From the NCBI GenBank assembly GCA_038316335.1, contig JBBQAM010000011.1, positions 1 to 64,000 of the forward strand: DNA of 64,000 bases. The letters are read 5' to 3'. Both the position numbers and the translations under genes were made by a program. Of this stretch, positions 1 to 8,395 are shown one piece after another. The notes under the pieces are model-generated. The model was not told where the DNA came from. It saw only the letters and a program-made list of their open reading frames with translations, and ran no database searches. Numbering within the stretch: the first letter of the stretch is position 1; each line of letters opens with the position of its first letter. This stretch comes from JALHST01 sp038316335. Its GTDB lineage: Bacteria; Bacteroidota; Bacteroidia; Flavobacteriales; Flavobacteriaceae.

Positions 1-35
1 ATTTTTTGGCCAAATCGACGTATTGAATCTAAAAA

Positions 36-176
36 ATGCAAAAGAAGATTGAGATACTAGGGTTTTGCCTGGGTTGGTTTGCAGCAATCGCTCAATTTGT
101 AATCATGCTCTAAAACCGTGTGGCGGATGTGCCGGAAAACCGATTTATGGTGGCCTCTAAAAATATAGAAAAATAA
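36..176 (+). pseudogene. Remnant of a small membrane protein (Pr6Pr-like), stop-interrupted
   Basis: An ATG at 36 opens a 25-codon frame encoding a hydrophobic N-terminus (KKIEILGFCLGWFAAIAQF) that ends at TAA 111-113. The same frame continues past the stop with NRVADVPE and closes at 174-176. From memory, flavobacterial Pr6Pr-type membrane proteins have a Q-N-R motif here followed by a long multi-helix domain, so the TAA looks like a CAA-to-TAA nonsense change and the rest of the gene is missing. Seen: the frame, the stop and the motif. Inferred: family and decay. It could instead be a chance hydrophobic ORF. Confidence 0.35.
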
Positions 177-188
177 ATCACTTTTTAT

Positions 189-587
189 CTATTCCTTTTT
201 CTTAAGCAACCCCATTAGACTTTGCCTCTTTAAGAAAGCGACTAGCAGGCAGCACAGAAAGGTCGTTATCGCCAATGCAAATAAAGATCCACCATCGTTG
301 TTCACCTCGATACCCAAAACAAACAGGTGCTGGCCGATGGCACCTGCCATTACCCCCATGCCCAACACCGCACCGTATTGGGAAGTTTTAGGAATCAGCA
401 ATAAAATACTGACGATCAATTCTACGATGCCTGATCCAATTCTAAGATAGGGTTCTCCTCCGATTTTTGTAAAAATATACACACTATCCGGATGGCCGGT
501 AAATTTAAAATAGAGGGTCTGTAGTAATATAATCGCGGCAATAAAGGCAGCAACCCTTTCGACATAGAAGGCTTTTTTGTTTTTCAT
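189..587 (-). CDS. DoxX-like family integral membrane protein
   Basis: This is a 132-residue protein with four predicted hydrophobic helices, including segments around IAAIILLQTLYFKF, IGSGIVELIVSILLL and the Gly/Ala-rich GAVLGMGVMAGAIG. The pattern fits the DoxX/DoxD-like superfamily of small membrane proteins; no specific reaction can be assigned. The ATG at 587 was preferred over a TTG at 617 because the latter would overlap the end of the upstream YHS gene. From ATG 587 the gene starts 5 bp after that stop, so the two are probably cotranscribed. The C-terminus is Lys-rich and cytosolic. Confidence 0.75.
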   Translation of the reverse strand: MKNKKAFYVERVAAFIAAIILLQTLYFKFTGHPDSVYIFTKIGGEPYLRIGSGIVELIVSILLLIPKTSQYGAVLGMGVMAGAIGQHLFVLGIEVNNDGGSLFALAITTFLCCLLVAFLKRQSLMGLLKKKE

Positions 588-592
588 GGTAC

Positions 593-1039
593 TTAGTTTT
601 TTAGGTGGGTTTTCCAATTTTCGTTCGCCTTTTTGAGTAAGGCCGGTTGATCCTTATTCCATTTGGTAATCGTGTTGTTAAAAAAGGCATTGTAAAAAAG
701 AAAGAGTTTTCCGTCGATGATCTTATAGGTTTCCGGATCCACTTCGACAAAATCATTAGAAACGCCCATGGCATAGGCACACCAGCCACCATACATTGGC
801 AGGTACTTTTCCGGGTTCATTTTAAAAGCCTCTAAATTTTCTTGGTCCTTAAAAAAATAGGTAGCCCCCCTATGAACGGTTTTGTGGGTAGCAGTACCCT
901 CAACGGGTTTTCCTTGAAAATAACTTACCACGTCATATGCATCCAAAGCGATGCCTTTGTGCAAGTTCAAGGGTTCGTTCTGTGCAGAGATCAAGGTCAG
1001 CGATAGGGTTGCCAACAGTAAAAGAATCGGTTTTTTCAT
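593..1039 (-). CDS. Exported YHS domain-containing protein
   Basis: A 148-residue protein with an N-terminal Sec signal peptide (hydrophobic residues 4-18, cleavage probably after LISA). It is followed by a YHS-like domain: YDVVSYFQGKPVEG near residues 35-48, then YFFKDQENLEAFKMNPEKY and YGGWCAYAM. YHS proteins of this family are periplasmic, of unknown function, and proposed to bind metal; the Trp-Cys-Ala segment is typical of the exported subgroup. It lies immediately upstream of the DoxX gene on the same strand and probably forms a two-gene unit with it. The start is the first ATG, directly followed by a Lys-Lys n-region. Confidence 0.82.
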   Translation of the reverse strand: MKKPILLLLATLSLTLISAQNEPLNLHKGIALDAYDVVSYFQGKPVEGTATHKTVHRGATYFFKDQENLEAFKMNPEKYLPMYGGWCAYAMGVSNDFVEVDPETYKIIDGKLFLFYNAFFNNTITKWNKDQPALLKKANENWKTHLKN

Positions 1040-1312
1040 GAGTTTTCGTGTTTAGAATTTTTATATACCCTTATAGATAGTACGTATTTTGAAACGTTGG
1101 AGCAGACAAACTTCTGGATAGTTGCTTCATTTGATGCAGGCGGTCGTCTTGCATCTCATGGGCACTGGTTTCAGGGTTCATATGGCCTACTTTATCAGAA
1201 TTTGAAATTTTCGTTTTTGAGACCGGTATCCGGCTTTGTAACTTCTTGCGTGTTTCCCAAGAAGTCGGTAAAAAAGAATTATAAGACTACCAAAACTCCA
1301 TTCACCTTCATT

Positions 1313-2356
1313 TTAAAGAAGTTTTAATTGGGCTTCCAAGGCATTGTTCGCCCGCAACATCTCCCTTCCATCCTTATAACTCAGATAGCTATGGCCCTTC
1401 TCATAGTTTGCTAAACTTACCCGATAGAGCAATATCCAATGCCGAATGATTTCGCGCCAGGCATAAAAGAGCGAATGTCCGGGGTCATAAATGTGGGTGG
1501 CTTCGCTACCGGCACCATTGATTTCTATGATCTTAAAATTTTTTCCATGCTCCAGGTCCTCCATACTTGTGCACAGTATATCGAGCCGGCCATAATAGAA
1601 TCCCGGAATTTGTCGACATATACGGTCGATTACAGTAACAAGGGCCTCCGTGCTTTTTTTGGTGACATCACTGAATTTAGCACCTCGTGTGTGGCTGCCA
1701 TAGGGAACAAGAATGAATTTTTCATCCATCGGCAAAATGGTATCCAATACGCTCCCATAGGTTCGTTTAAGGGCGGCCAATTGAAAATGACTGCGTGGAT
1801 TTTGTTTGATAAGCTCTAAAATGGAATGCCGACCATCGCCATTGACAGCTAAAAATTCCTTGGCCACAATGCCCGTAATCCTGCCCCGTTCTTCATTCGG
1901 GTTTCGCACATAGAAAATACCCAGTTCGCTAGGATATTCTATAAGTTCCTGGGCGATAAACACCCCTGAAGTCCTCCGCATATAGCTGCTAAGACCCTCC
2001 GCGCTCTTAATTTTTTCAACGGCAAAGGCCTTCATTCCGATATCCGGTTTAACAATGAAAGGGAAGTCGATACCGGCCTTTTTCAAGGACGTAATAATCT
2101 GAACTACCGAAACGTGCTTTTCAAAATGAAGCGTTTTAGGGATATGGTGTGCTGGAATCAAATCATAAATGGCCATTTTCGATTCCATGGCCATGCCCCC
2201 GTTTTTTATAGAGGGATTGGCCGCATTAAAAAAGAAAAACGACCTCGCTCGCAGCGATAACCAAAGCCAGACCGGGAAAAGTGGATAATATATGAACTGC
2301 ATTGGCCAATATTCCCAATGTGTCAATTTGTGCAAGGTCAGTCTTAGATACGTCAT
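1313..2356 (-). CDS. ATP-grasp domain protein (D-Ala-D-Ala ligase-like)
   Basis: A 347-residue protein. The N-terminal part (about 1-80) is specific and partly hydrophobic. The middle and C-terminal parts resemble ATP-grasp enzymes: FPFIVKPDIGMKAFAVEKI (ATP-binding Lys in strand), FIAQELIEYPSELG (hinge Gln-Glu), and KIIEINGAGSEATHIYDP as the Mg-binding Glu-x-Asn motif near residue 275. Such enzymes ligate a carboxylate to an amine at ATP cost. The substrate is unknown, and real D-Ala-D-Ala ligase activity is doubtful because housekeeping Ddl looks different. Its ATG overlaps the stop of the NRDE gene (ATGA), so the two are translationally coupled in a four-gene operon. The start is supported by this overlap. 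Confidence 0.75.
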   Translation of the reverse strand: MTYLRLTLHKLTHWEYWPMQFIYYPLFPVWLWLSLRARSFFFFNAANPSIKNGGMAMESKMAIYDLIPAHHIPKTLHFEKHVSVVQIITSLKKAGIDFPFIVKPDIGMKAFAVEKIKSAEGLSSYMRRTSGVFIAQELIEYPSELGIFYVRNPNEERGRITGIVAKEFLAVNGDGRHSILELIKQNPRSHFQLAALKRTYGSVLDTILPMDEKFILVPYGSHTRGAKFSDVTKKSTEALVTVIDRICRQIPGFYYGRLDILCTSMEDLEHGKNFKIIEINGAGSEATHIYDPGHSLFYAWREIIRHWILLYRVSLANYEKGHSYLSYKDGREMLRANNALEAQLKLL

Positions 2357-3081
2357 AGTTCATGGTTCGCTACGGTTACTGTGCTTATATGAGCAGTGTC
2401 CTTTTGGTTTTTAAGCAGATCTAAATGGCACAATTGAATGGCATCTTCCTTGATAATGGCTTGGGTCACGCTTAACGTCCTTAGACCATTCGCTCTTTCA
2501 ATTATGAATCCGTTCTCAAGGTCACCCTTGTTTTCGGAATGAAAATCCAATATGGCATTTGCACGTAAATCATTGCTATTTGCTAAAAATTCGGAGAAAT
2601 GTTCTTGCCGTTTTCGTATGACCGCATCACTATACAAGGTTGCCGAAGACCAGATGTGATGTGTGTTCACAGGCAGTACTTTAAAATATTTTTTCAGACC
2701 GTCCCACCGAAATTCGAGGAGCGTACCTGCTTCATATAAAATCAAGGTAAAGGGTTCGATATGCGTTAGATCGGTTTTTCTTAGAAATGAAGTGGATTGT
2801 TTTCGGCCAACCACCTCCAACAAGACCAACCCCCTGCTTTTAGCATAGTCACCTTTCGAATGATGTTTTTTAAAGGCGCCATTCAGTAAAATGCCTACTA
2901 TGCCGTTCTCATTCGCCACAAACCAGGTGCCCCCTGCCTTCGGGTCTTTTGGATATACCATTTTAATGTCATTGGCAACGGTTTCCACAAGTCTCAATGA
3001 AGCCGCCCGCGAAGAAAGTTCATCGCGATTGGAGGTAAGTATCAATTGTTTGTTCGTGGCAATAAAGCTTACTGTGCACAT
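2353..3081 (-). CDS. NRDE (TANGO2-like) family protein
   Basis: A 242-residue protein when started at ATG 3081. The mature N-terminus MCTVSFI places a Cys at position 2, and the family-defining TSNRDE motif follows near residue 15. Next come WFVANENGIVGILLNGA and a C-terminal HIWSSATLYSDAVIRKRQ region, all typical of the TANGO2/NRDE family with its Ntn-hydrolase-like fold. The biochemical function is not established. A longer reading starting at 3153 would run far into the DinB gene, so the Cys2 start was chosen; it overlaps the DinB stop by 13 bp. It lies between a DinB-like protein and an ATP-grasp ligase in one operon. Confidence 0.82.
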   Translation of the reverse strand: MCTVSFIATNKQLILTSNRDELSSRAASLRLVETVANDIKMVYPKDPKAGGTWFVANENGIVGILLNGAFKKHHSKGDYAKSRGLVLLEVVGRKQSTSFLRKTDLTHIEPFTLILYEAGTLLEFRWDGLKKYFKVLPVNTHHIWSSATLYSDAVIRKRQEHFSEFLANSNDLRANAILDFHSENKGDLENGFIIERANGLRTLSVTQAIIKEDAIQLCHLDLLKNQKDTAHISTVTVANHEL

Positions 3082-3554
3082 TGGTCCCAATATTTTATCG
3101 TTGAGGGAGCTACCCCGAATGTTGTAGGGATTTGCAGATCGGTAAAATGGCAAATCGCTACTTTGATAAGGGCTTCATGGTGAATTGTGTGCTCAAGATT
3201 GTACATAACTTCCCGAAGATAATTCGATACCAAGGGCACGTCCTCCCTATCCAATTCATAGATGACTTGTAGGTTTTTATCAGGTCGCTCGATCTCGGAT
3301 TGAATGTATTGCAGCTTTTCAATCGCATAGACCACCTTATTTTCAAGATGACGGTCTCTTTTGCGCTTGTCATACGATACTTCGCCATTTTCATAGCCTT
3401 CTAGTAAACATAGGTATACTTCAATGATATGTCGGGTATGCTTACCTATCGTAGCTTCTGAAAGCGGTGAACATGGTTTATTATAGCAATCGTCGGGAAG
3501 TTTCAGAAGTAGCCCTTTAAATTGTTCCAATGTTTGAATCGTCGAATTGAACAT
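3069..3554 (-). CDS. DinB-like superfamily protein
   Basis: A 161-residue, mainly helical protein. A His in TIGKHTRHIIEVYLCLL (about 36-52) and the HTIHHEALIKVA helix (about 127-138) form the three-His metal site expected of the DinB/YfiT four-helix-bundle superfamily. Many members are metal-dependent thiol transferases using bacillithiol or mycothiol, but a specific substrate cannot be read from the sequence. It sits 4 bp after the LysE-family gene and overlaps the NRDE gene, so it is in the middle of a compact operon. The start is the only ATG near the upstream stop. Confidence 0.75.
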   Translation of the reverse strand: MFNSTIQTLEQFKGLLLKLPDDCYNKPCSPLSEATIGKHTRHIIEVYLCLLEGYENGEVSYDKRKRDRHLENKVVYAIEKLQYIQSEIERPDKNLQVIYELDREDVPLVSNYLREVMYNLEHTIHHEALIKVAICHFTDLQIPTTFGVAPSTIKYWDQCAQ

Positions 3555-3558
3555 TTGC

Positions 3559-4209
3559 CTAATTTATTTTTAACCTTATTTGATTTTTATAGAATAGTAC
3601 CGATAAGTAGACTGCAAAAACAAGATACAAAGAGGCAATAAATATTGAAAACACATAGCCGAAGTGATCGTACTGATTGAAAAGGTATTTTCCGGCAACT
3701 ATGTAAACCAAAAGGCCCATAAGCGAACCGAGACCGATGCCCGTTAAATAAAATGAGTACATTCCCAAACCCCTCTGTAATGTTTTCTTTGAAAGGAATA
3801 TACTGTTCCAGCCAAGCCAGAATGGGATGTGCATCGGGTTGAGAAAACTTAAGAGCAGCCCAAGCAAAAAAGAAGATTTTATCAAGGGAAAGACCTTCGG
3901 TAGTTCACCCAATTCAGTAAACGATTGGGTTGCCGTAAAATTGGAAACGGCCAAATAGAGGAGCGTTACTATCCCCATTGGCAAAATAAAAGAGAACGCC
4001 CTGTGTTTTAGGTTCACGCTATTTACTCCCAGCAGGGCTACCCTTGCCGCTGCAAGCTCAATAAGTACCACGGCAACCGAGAATATAATAGCATCCTGGA
4101 TATTTTGAATCGCGGCTATTTGAAAAGCAGTAAGGTTCAGCACTCCAAAAGGGAGGCCTCCAAGAAAGCTAACCAGTAATCCGGCTCCAAATATTTTAAG
4201 GAGTTTCAT
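3559..4209 (-). CDS. LysE-family translocator
   Basis: A 216-residue membrane protein with about six hydrophobic segments. The N-terminal GAGLLVSFLGGLPFGVLNLTAF matches the G-x-x-P-G-P-like loop region of LysE/RhtB amino-acid exporters, and PMHIPFWLGWN resembles the second conserved loop (N-P-K/h). The family exports amino acids or related small molecules across the inner membrane. It is the promoter-proximal gene of the LysE-DinB-NRDE-ATP-grasp operon, with only 4 bp to the next gene. It may therefore export a product of the ligase encoded downstream; this is inference from context only. Confidence 0.75.
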   Translation of the reverse strand: MKLLKIFGAGLLVSFLGGLPFGVLNLTAFQIAAIQNIQDAIIFSVAVVLIELAAARVALLGVNSVNLKHRAFSFILPMGIVTLLYLAVSNFTATQSFTELGELPKVFPLIKSSFLLGLLLSFLNPMHIPFWLGWNSIFLSKKTLQRGLGMYSFYLTGIGLGSLMGLLVYIVAGKYLFNQYDHFGYVFSIFIASLYLVFAVYLSVLFYKNQIRLKIN

Positions 4210-4537
4210 CTTTTAACGCGCATTATTTGCCCTTTAGTCAATACAAGGAGCACGAACTTTCAGTTAAATTGAATTTAATTTTAAAAAAGATCATTTGATA
4301 GCGCCTAGGTTCTTTGCAATAAAGCGATTGTAAGGGTCGCTTTTTTGCAAGTTCCTATTCAGGACTAACAGGTCTTTCGGGCATTGTACGAGCGTGCAAT
4401 TAACAAGGAGCGGGTTTGACCCCTGTTCACAATTAGAATGGTTGAAATTGACGTATTGTAGAGAACGAATGCTCCTGAGGATATTTAAGAAGGATGATTT
4501 TGCGTTCGGATATCGACAATTTCTTGTATATTCCGCT

Positions 4538-5347
4538 ATGAAGCAGTCACAAAAGGGACAATTTTATGGGCAGACCAATACGACGATCCTTTTGGAGGGT
4601 CTTACGCTGACCGATACCGAATATACGCTCGATACGGTCGATTGGCACTACCACCAAAATCCGTACATAACATTTTTACTTTATGGCAATCTAATCGAAG
4701 GCAATAAAAAGGAAATTTACAATTGCACCCCAGGCTCCATGGTATTCCATAACTGGCAGGAGCCACATTATAATATCAAACCACCAGGATACGCTCGCGG
4801 GTTTCATATCGAATTTGAACAAAAATGGGCCGATCGCCTTGAATACGATCTTCAGGACATTCAAGGAACTATGAATGTGACCAACCCTGGCCTCAAACTT
4901 ATTCTCTATGCGATCTTCAAGGAAACCAAAATCGATGACCCTGTTTCAGAATTGTCAATCAACTCCCTTTTGCTAAATGTTTTAAACGGGATTCATGAAA
5001 CCCAAGTAGTTGCTTCAAAAAAAATACCCAGCTGGGTCACAAAAATTACGGAATTACTGCATGACGAATGTACCGAGAAACATTCGCTCACTGACTTATC
5101 GGACGCTATAGGAATTCATCCCGGTCATCTTTCCAGGGACTTCAATAAGTACTTTCAAACTGGTTTGGGCGAATATATACGAAATCTGAAAGTCGAAAAA
5201 TCCTTGCATTTATTGGTCGACACCAAAAATTCATTGGCCGATATTACCTTCCAATGCGGCTTTGCGGATCAAAGCCATTTTAATCGCTGTTTCAAGGCGC
5301 GTTTCAACACGAGCCCATCAGTATATCGGAAAATTTTAAGGGGCTGA
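4538..5347 (+). CDS. AraC-family transcriptional regulator
   Basis: A 269-residue protein. The N-terminal half (about 1-150) is cupin-like (WHYHQNPYITFLLYG, PGSMVFHNWQEPHYN), forming a ligand pocket. The C-terminal 100 residues carry the AraC double helix-turn-helix: LSDAIGIHPGHLSRDFNKYFQTGLGEYI and then ITFQCGFADQSHFNRCFKARF, the canonical second HTH signature. The frame is open upstream to a GTG at 4394. That extension is Cys/Arg-rich and outside the cupin fold, so ATG 4538 was chosen. The gene lies 70 bp upstream of an exported serine hydrolase on the same strand and may regulate it; the inducer is unknown. Confidence 0.85.
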   Translation: MKQSQKGQFYGQTNTTILLEGLTLTDTEYTLDTVDWHYHQNPYITFLLYGNLIEGNKKEIYNCTPGSMVFHNWQEPHYNIKPPGYARGFHIEFEQKWADRLEYDLQDIQGTMNVTNPGLKLILYAIFKETKIDDPVSELSINSLLLNVLNGIHETQVVASKKIPSWVTKITELLHDECTEKHSLTDLSDAIGIHPGHLSRDFNKYFQTGLGEYIRNLKVEKSLHLLVDTKNSLADITFQCGFADQSHFNRCFKARFNTSPSVYRKILRG

Positions 5348-5383
5348 TGTGAATTTCATTCTATTTTATTATGCATCATTAAA

Positions 5384-5391
5384 ATAGCTTT
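5384..5391 (+). promoter_or_regulatory. Bacteroidota -7 element upstream of the serine hydrolase gene
   Basis: TAGCTTTG matches the Bacteroidota -7 consensus TAnnTTTG exactly and lies 26 bp before the start codon. No clear TTTG -33 box is present 19 bp upstream, so the promoter may need an activator; the AraC protein encoded just upstream is a candidate. Confidence 0.45.
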
Positions 5392-5417
5392 GTGCCTACA
5401 TTAAATCCAATTAAATA

Positions 5418-7085
5418 ATGAAGGCCCCTTTTTTAAGTTTTTTTTCAATCGTCTGCTTTTTATCCTATTCCTACGCGCAACAGGTTTCAGATATTGTTCC
5501 TACCGAAGGGATACCGACTACCCTGCAAAAAAATAATATCGGGAAGCTCTTTTTTACCGACAAGGCCATTTCCACTTCGGAAGCAAAAGAAACGGACTTC
5601 CTAAAAACATATCGCCTCACCAATAAGAGTAACCTATATTTTATGGCCTTTTTTGATAATTCGCTGACCAACTATGTACATCGATTGGCACCTGAACTAG
5701 CGGCCGATTCCTTAGTACGAATAGGGAATTATCAATTTTCCTTATTGATTGATGACAAATTAATCTATACCAGCAATCTTCATCCCGGCGCCCCGCGGGC
5801 CAATACCCAAGACAGCGCGACCAGCATAAACAAGCCGCTAATTAATAATGGGAAGAGTTTTGGCCTTTGGAGTGAATCTTTTTGGAATCGATTTCTATAT
5901 AATGGTGGCGACCGTGTTTTGACCGATGGAAAACACCTTTTAAGGATGATAATTCGACCCTATATACAAACGACCACTTTAAAAGTCGGGGAAATAATCG
6001 CCCAAGGAGAACTACGGCTTGATGTATTGCGACATCCGACAATCGACGCGACCCATGTAACATTGAATCCCATTCAACCCTATACTGACATTCCGGTTTC
6101 CAACGAAAAGTTTGACCATCAAAAAATCAAGGAGTTAAAAACGTCTATCGATGAAGGTATCTTCAAAAAAATAAACGGCATTGTTGTTTTACGAAATGGT
6201 AAATTATTGATCGAGGAATATTTTAATGGCGAGTCCCGATATTCCTTACACGATCCCCGCTCGGTAGGTAAATCGTTTGCGTCAAGTTTGATGGGAATGG
6301 CCATTCGCGATGGGTATATTAAAAACACCGATCAGCCATTGAAGGAATTTTACAATCTTGCCGATTATACGAATACGAGTAGCTTAAAGGAAAATACGAC
6401 GATCCAGGAATTGCTTACCATGAGTTCAAGCTTTGATGGGGACGATTCGGATTCTGATTCACCAGGCAATGAGGAAAATATGTACCCCAGCCCAGATTGG
6501 GTTAAATTTACGTTAGACTTGCCAATGAAACCGACCGATCCTCCTGGTGAGTGGCATTATTTTACCGCAGGCGTAATCCTTTTGGGCGATATTTTAAACC
6601 AGCATGTCAAAGGTGGATTGAAGGAATATGCCAATGAAAAATTATTCAAACCCTTGAATATCAACCAGTATGAATGGCAATTTACGCCACAAAATGTTCC
6701 CAACACGGCGGGAAGTATTCAAATGAATGCCCTCGATTTTGCAAAGTATGGGCAGTTGTATCAAAACAAAGGGATCTGGAACGGAACACAGATTATTCCA
6801 GGGGATTGGATTGCCAAAAGTTTCTCAAAACAGAAACAAATAGGAGGCAGAAACAATGAATATTATGGGTATTTATTTTGGAACAAAACCTTCGAGGTCA
6901 ATAGCAAATGGTATGAGGCCTACTATTGTGCGGGCAATGGCGGAAATTACATTTTAGTATTCAAGGATGAGCCCTTGGTCGTAGTAGTCACGGCATCGGC
7001 CTATGGTCTGCCCTATGCGCATCCGCAGGTCGATAAAATTATCAAGGACTATATCTTGCCGGCGGTTCTGATTAACAGTAAATAA
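5418..7085 (+). CDS. Exported serine hydrolase (beta-lactamase class C / PBP4* fold)
   Basis: A 555-residue protein with a Sec signal peptide (residues 1-20, ending SYAQ). An N-terminal accessory domain covers about 21-220 and a serine beta-lactamase-like domain about 225-545. The catalytic S-x-x-K is Ser282-Val-Gly-Lys285, and Tyr381 in HYFTAG occupies the Y-x-N-like position, with Thr in place of Asn. The later CAGNGGNYI segment fits the K/H-T-G strand region. The family includes esterases, D-aminopeptidases and amidases acting in the periplasm, and the substrate cannot be told. The gene has its own -7 element and is likely monocistronic, converging on folE. Confidence 0.82.
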   Translation: MKAPFLSFFSIVCFLSYSYAQQVSDIVPTEGIPTTLQKNNIGKLFFTDKAISTSEAKETDFLKTYRLTNKSNLYFMAFFDNSLTNYVHRLAPELAADSLVRIGNYQFSLLIDDKLIYTSNLHPGAPRANTQDSATSINKPLINNGKSFGLWSESFWNRFLYNGGDRVLTDGKHLLRMIIRPYIQTTTLKVGEIIAQGELRLDVLRHPTIDATHVTLNPIQPYTDIPVSNEKFDHQKIKELKTSIDEGIFKKINGIVVLRNGKLLIEEYFNGESRYSLHDPRSVGKSFASSLMGMAIRDGYIKNTDQPLKEFYNLADYTNTSSLKENTTIQELLTMSSSFDGDDSDSDSPGNEENMYPSPDWVKFTLDLPMKPTDPPGEWHYFTAGVILLGDILNQHVKGGLKEYANEKLFKPLNINQYEWQFTPQNVPNTAGSIQMNALDFAKYGQLYQNKGIWNGTQIIPGDWIAKSFSKQKQIGGRNNEYYGYLFWNKTFEVNSKWYEAYYCAGNGGNYILVFKDEPLVVVVTASAYGLPYAHPQVDKIIKDYILPAVLINSK

Positions 7086-7251
7086 GACATAGAACTACTC
7101 ATAATAAAGTTTAAGGTGAAACACCAACCAAAATTTCAGAGCATGTGCATTCATTTGATAAACAATCTTAGATGCATATAATTGATACATTGTCATTGGT
7201 GGTCTCATCCTGTGATCTCGACTTTCTTCACCTAAAACGTCATGAATCCTC

Positions 7252-7272
7252 TTTTTGACTTTCAGTCAAAAA
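7252..7272. terminator. Inverted repeat between convergent genes, possible bidirectional terminator
   Basis: Perfect 9-bp arms TTTTTGACT and AGTCAAAAA are separated by TTC. The repeat lies between the end of the serine hydrolase gene and the end of folE. The A/T tracts form the outer stem rather than a separate U-tract, and the stem is not GC-rich, so a protein-binding site is an alternative. Confidence 0.4.
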
Positions 7273-7315
7273 GCATTAAATCGGACCCTGAGATACTTCC
7301 CATTTGAAAGCGTCT

Positions 7316-8020
7316 TTAAGGCTTGATGTAATTCTGAAGTTCCGCTATTTTTTCAGGAGTATTGAAGATGCCCCCATAAAAAGCGGTTATCGTGGTCGAG
7401 GTATCATCTTGTATACCACGTGACGAAACACATAAATGCTTGGCATCCATGATTACCGCTACATTCTCGGTGTCTAATGCCAGTTGCAATTCCTTGGCCA
7501 CTTGAATGGTAAGGCGTTCCTGAACTTGAGGGCGCTTTGCATAATATTGAACAATGCGGTTCAGTTTTGAGAGCCCGATCACTTTTCCTGAAGAAATATA
7601 GGCAACATGGGCCTTTCCGATAATGGGCACAAAATGATGTTCACAGTTCGAGTAAAAAGTGATATTTTTTTCGACCAACATCTGGTCATAACGGTACGCA
7701 TTGTTAAATAGTGAGATTGTAGGTTTATTTTCAGGGTTTAATCCTGAAAATAATTCATCAATATACATCTTTGCCACCCGGTTCGGCGTCCCGCGAAGGG
7801 AGTCGTCATTTAGGTCAAGTCCCATCACATCCATGATTTCGGCGAACAATTCGGCGATACGTTCCTTTTTCTCTTCATCCGATTTCGCAAAGGCATTGGC
7901 CTTCATCGGGGTTTCGATTTTTTCATACATGTGGTCGTCCCCTATGGCATTATCGTGAAATCCGTTGCGAAAGGATTTTGACCCCATGAGGGATTGCAAT
8001 ATTGTGTCTTGTTCTTTCAT
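7316..8020 (-). CDS. folE: GTP cyclohydrolase I
   Basis: A 234-residue protein converting GTP to 7,8-dihydroneopterin triphosphate and formate, the first step of folate and pterin synthesis. Zinc ligands are visible: Cys126 and the following His in NCEHHFVPI, and Cys197 in HLCVSSRGIQDD. Their 71-residue spacing equals that of the classic bacterial enzyme (Cys110 and Cys181 in E. coli). SKLNRIVQYYAKRPQVQERLT and the terminal TTTAFYGG-like ITAFYGG strand are further signatures. The N-terminal 60 residues are an extension common in this phylum. ATG 8020 was chosen over the TTG at 8035. It appears monocistronic. Confidence 0.95.
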   Translation of the reverse strand: MKEQDTILQSLMGSKSFRNGFHDNAIGDDHMYEKIETPMKANAFAKSDEEKKERIAELFAEIMDVMGLDLNDDSLRGTPNRVAKMYIDELFSGLNPENKPTISLFNNAYRYDQMLVEKNITFYSNCEHHFVPIIGKAHVAYISSGKVIGLSKLNRIVQYYAKRPQVQERLTIQVAKELQLALDTENVAVIMDAKHLCVSSRGIQDDTSTTITAFYGGIFNTPEKIAELQNYIKP

Positions 8021-8395
8021 AAAGTATCTTTTCAAATTAAATAAAGGCGCGTCACGGTTGATAATCCTTTTTTCGAAGCCTTCAAATCATTTCAAAACCG
8101 ATGAAACCGGTTGGGTTCGGAATCGAAGTGTAAAATTACTTTTTTTGTTTAATCTTTAATGTTAATATTTAAACAAAAAAATACTATTGAAATCATACCC
8201 CTATTTTCATCATAAATCATTCGTAGCAAACGGCCACATTCTTAGATGTTATGGGCATAATTATTCTAATAATCAGTTGCACCAGGGAATTAACCGAAAC
8301 TGCCATTCGTGAATCAACCCTACGATAGCTTCACCTTATAGCGACTTCAAAAATTTTAACTTACATTGGGGTAGTAAAAGCACAACGGGTACACC
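8021..8395. other. Intergenic region between divergent folE and matB
   Basis: A 375-bp stretch with no supported ORF. It is AT-rich around 8130-8190, where a folE promoter is expected (TAATTTTA read on the minus strand at 8138-8131). TACATTGG at 8362-8369 is a one-mismatch -7 candidate for matB. No riboswitch-like structure was recognised. Confidence 0.4.

Noticed and set aside
1097..1327. 76-codon plus-strand frame
   Set aside because: It lies over an intergenic region and the end of the ATP-grasp gene, with low-complexity residues and no domain.
7183..7195. TGAT...GTCA near the serine hydrolase end
   Set aside because: The spacer is 5 bp and it lies between convergent gene ends, not upstream of a start.
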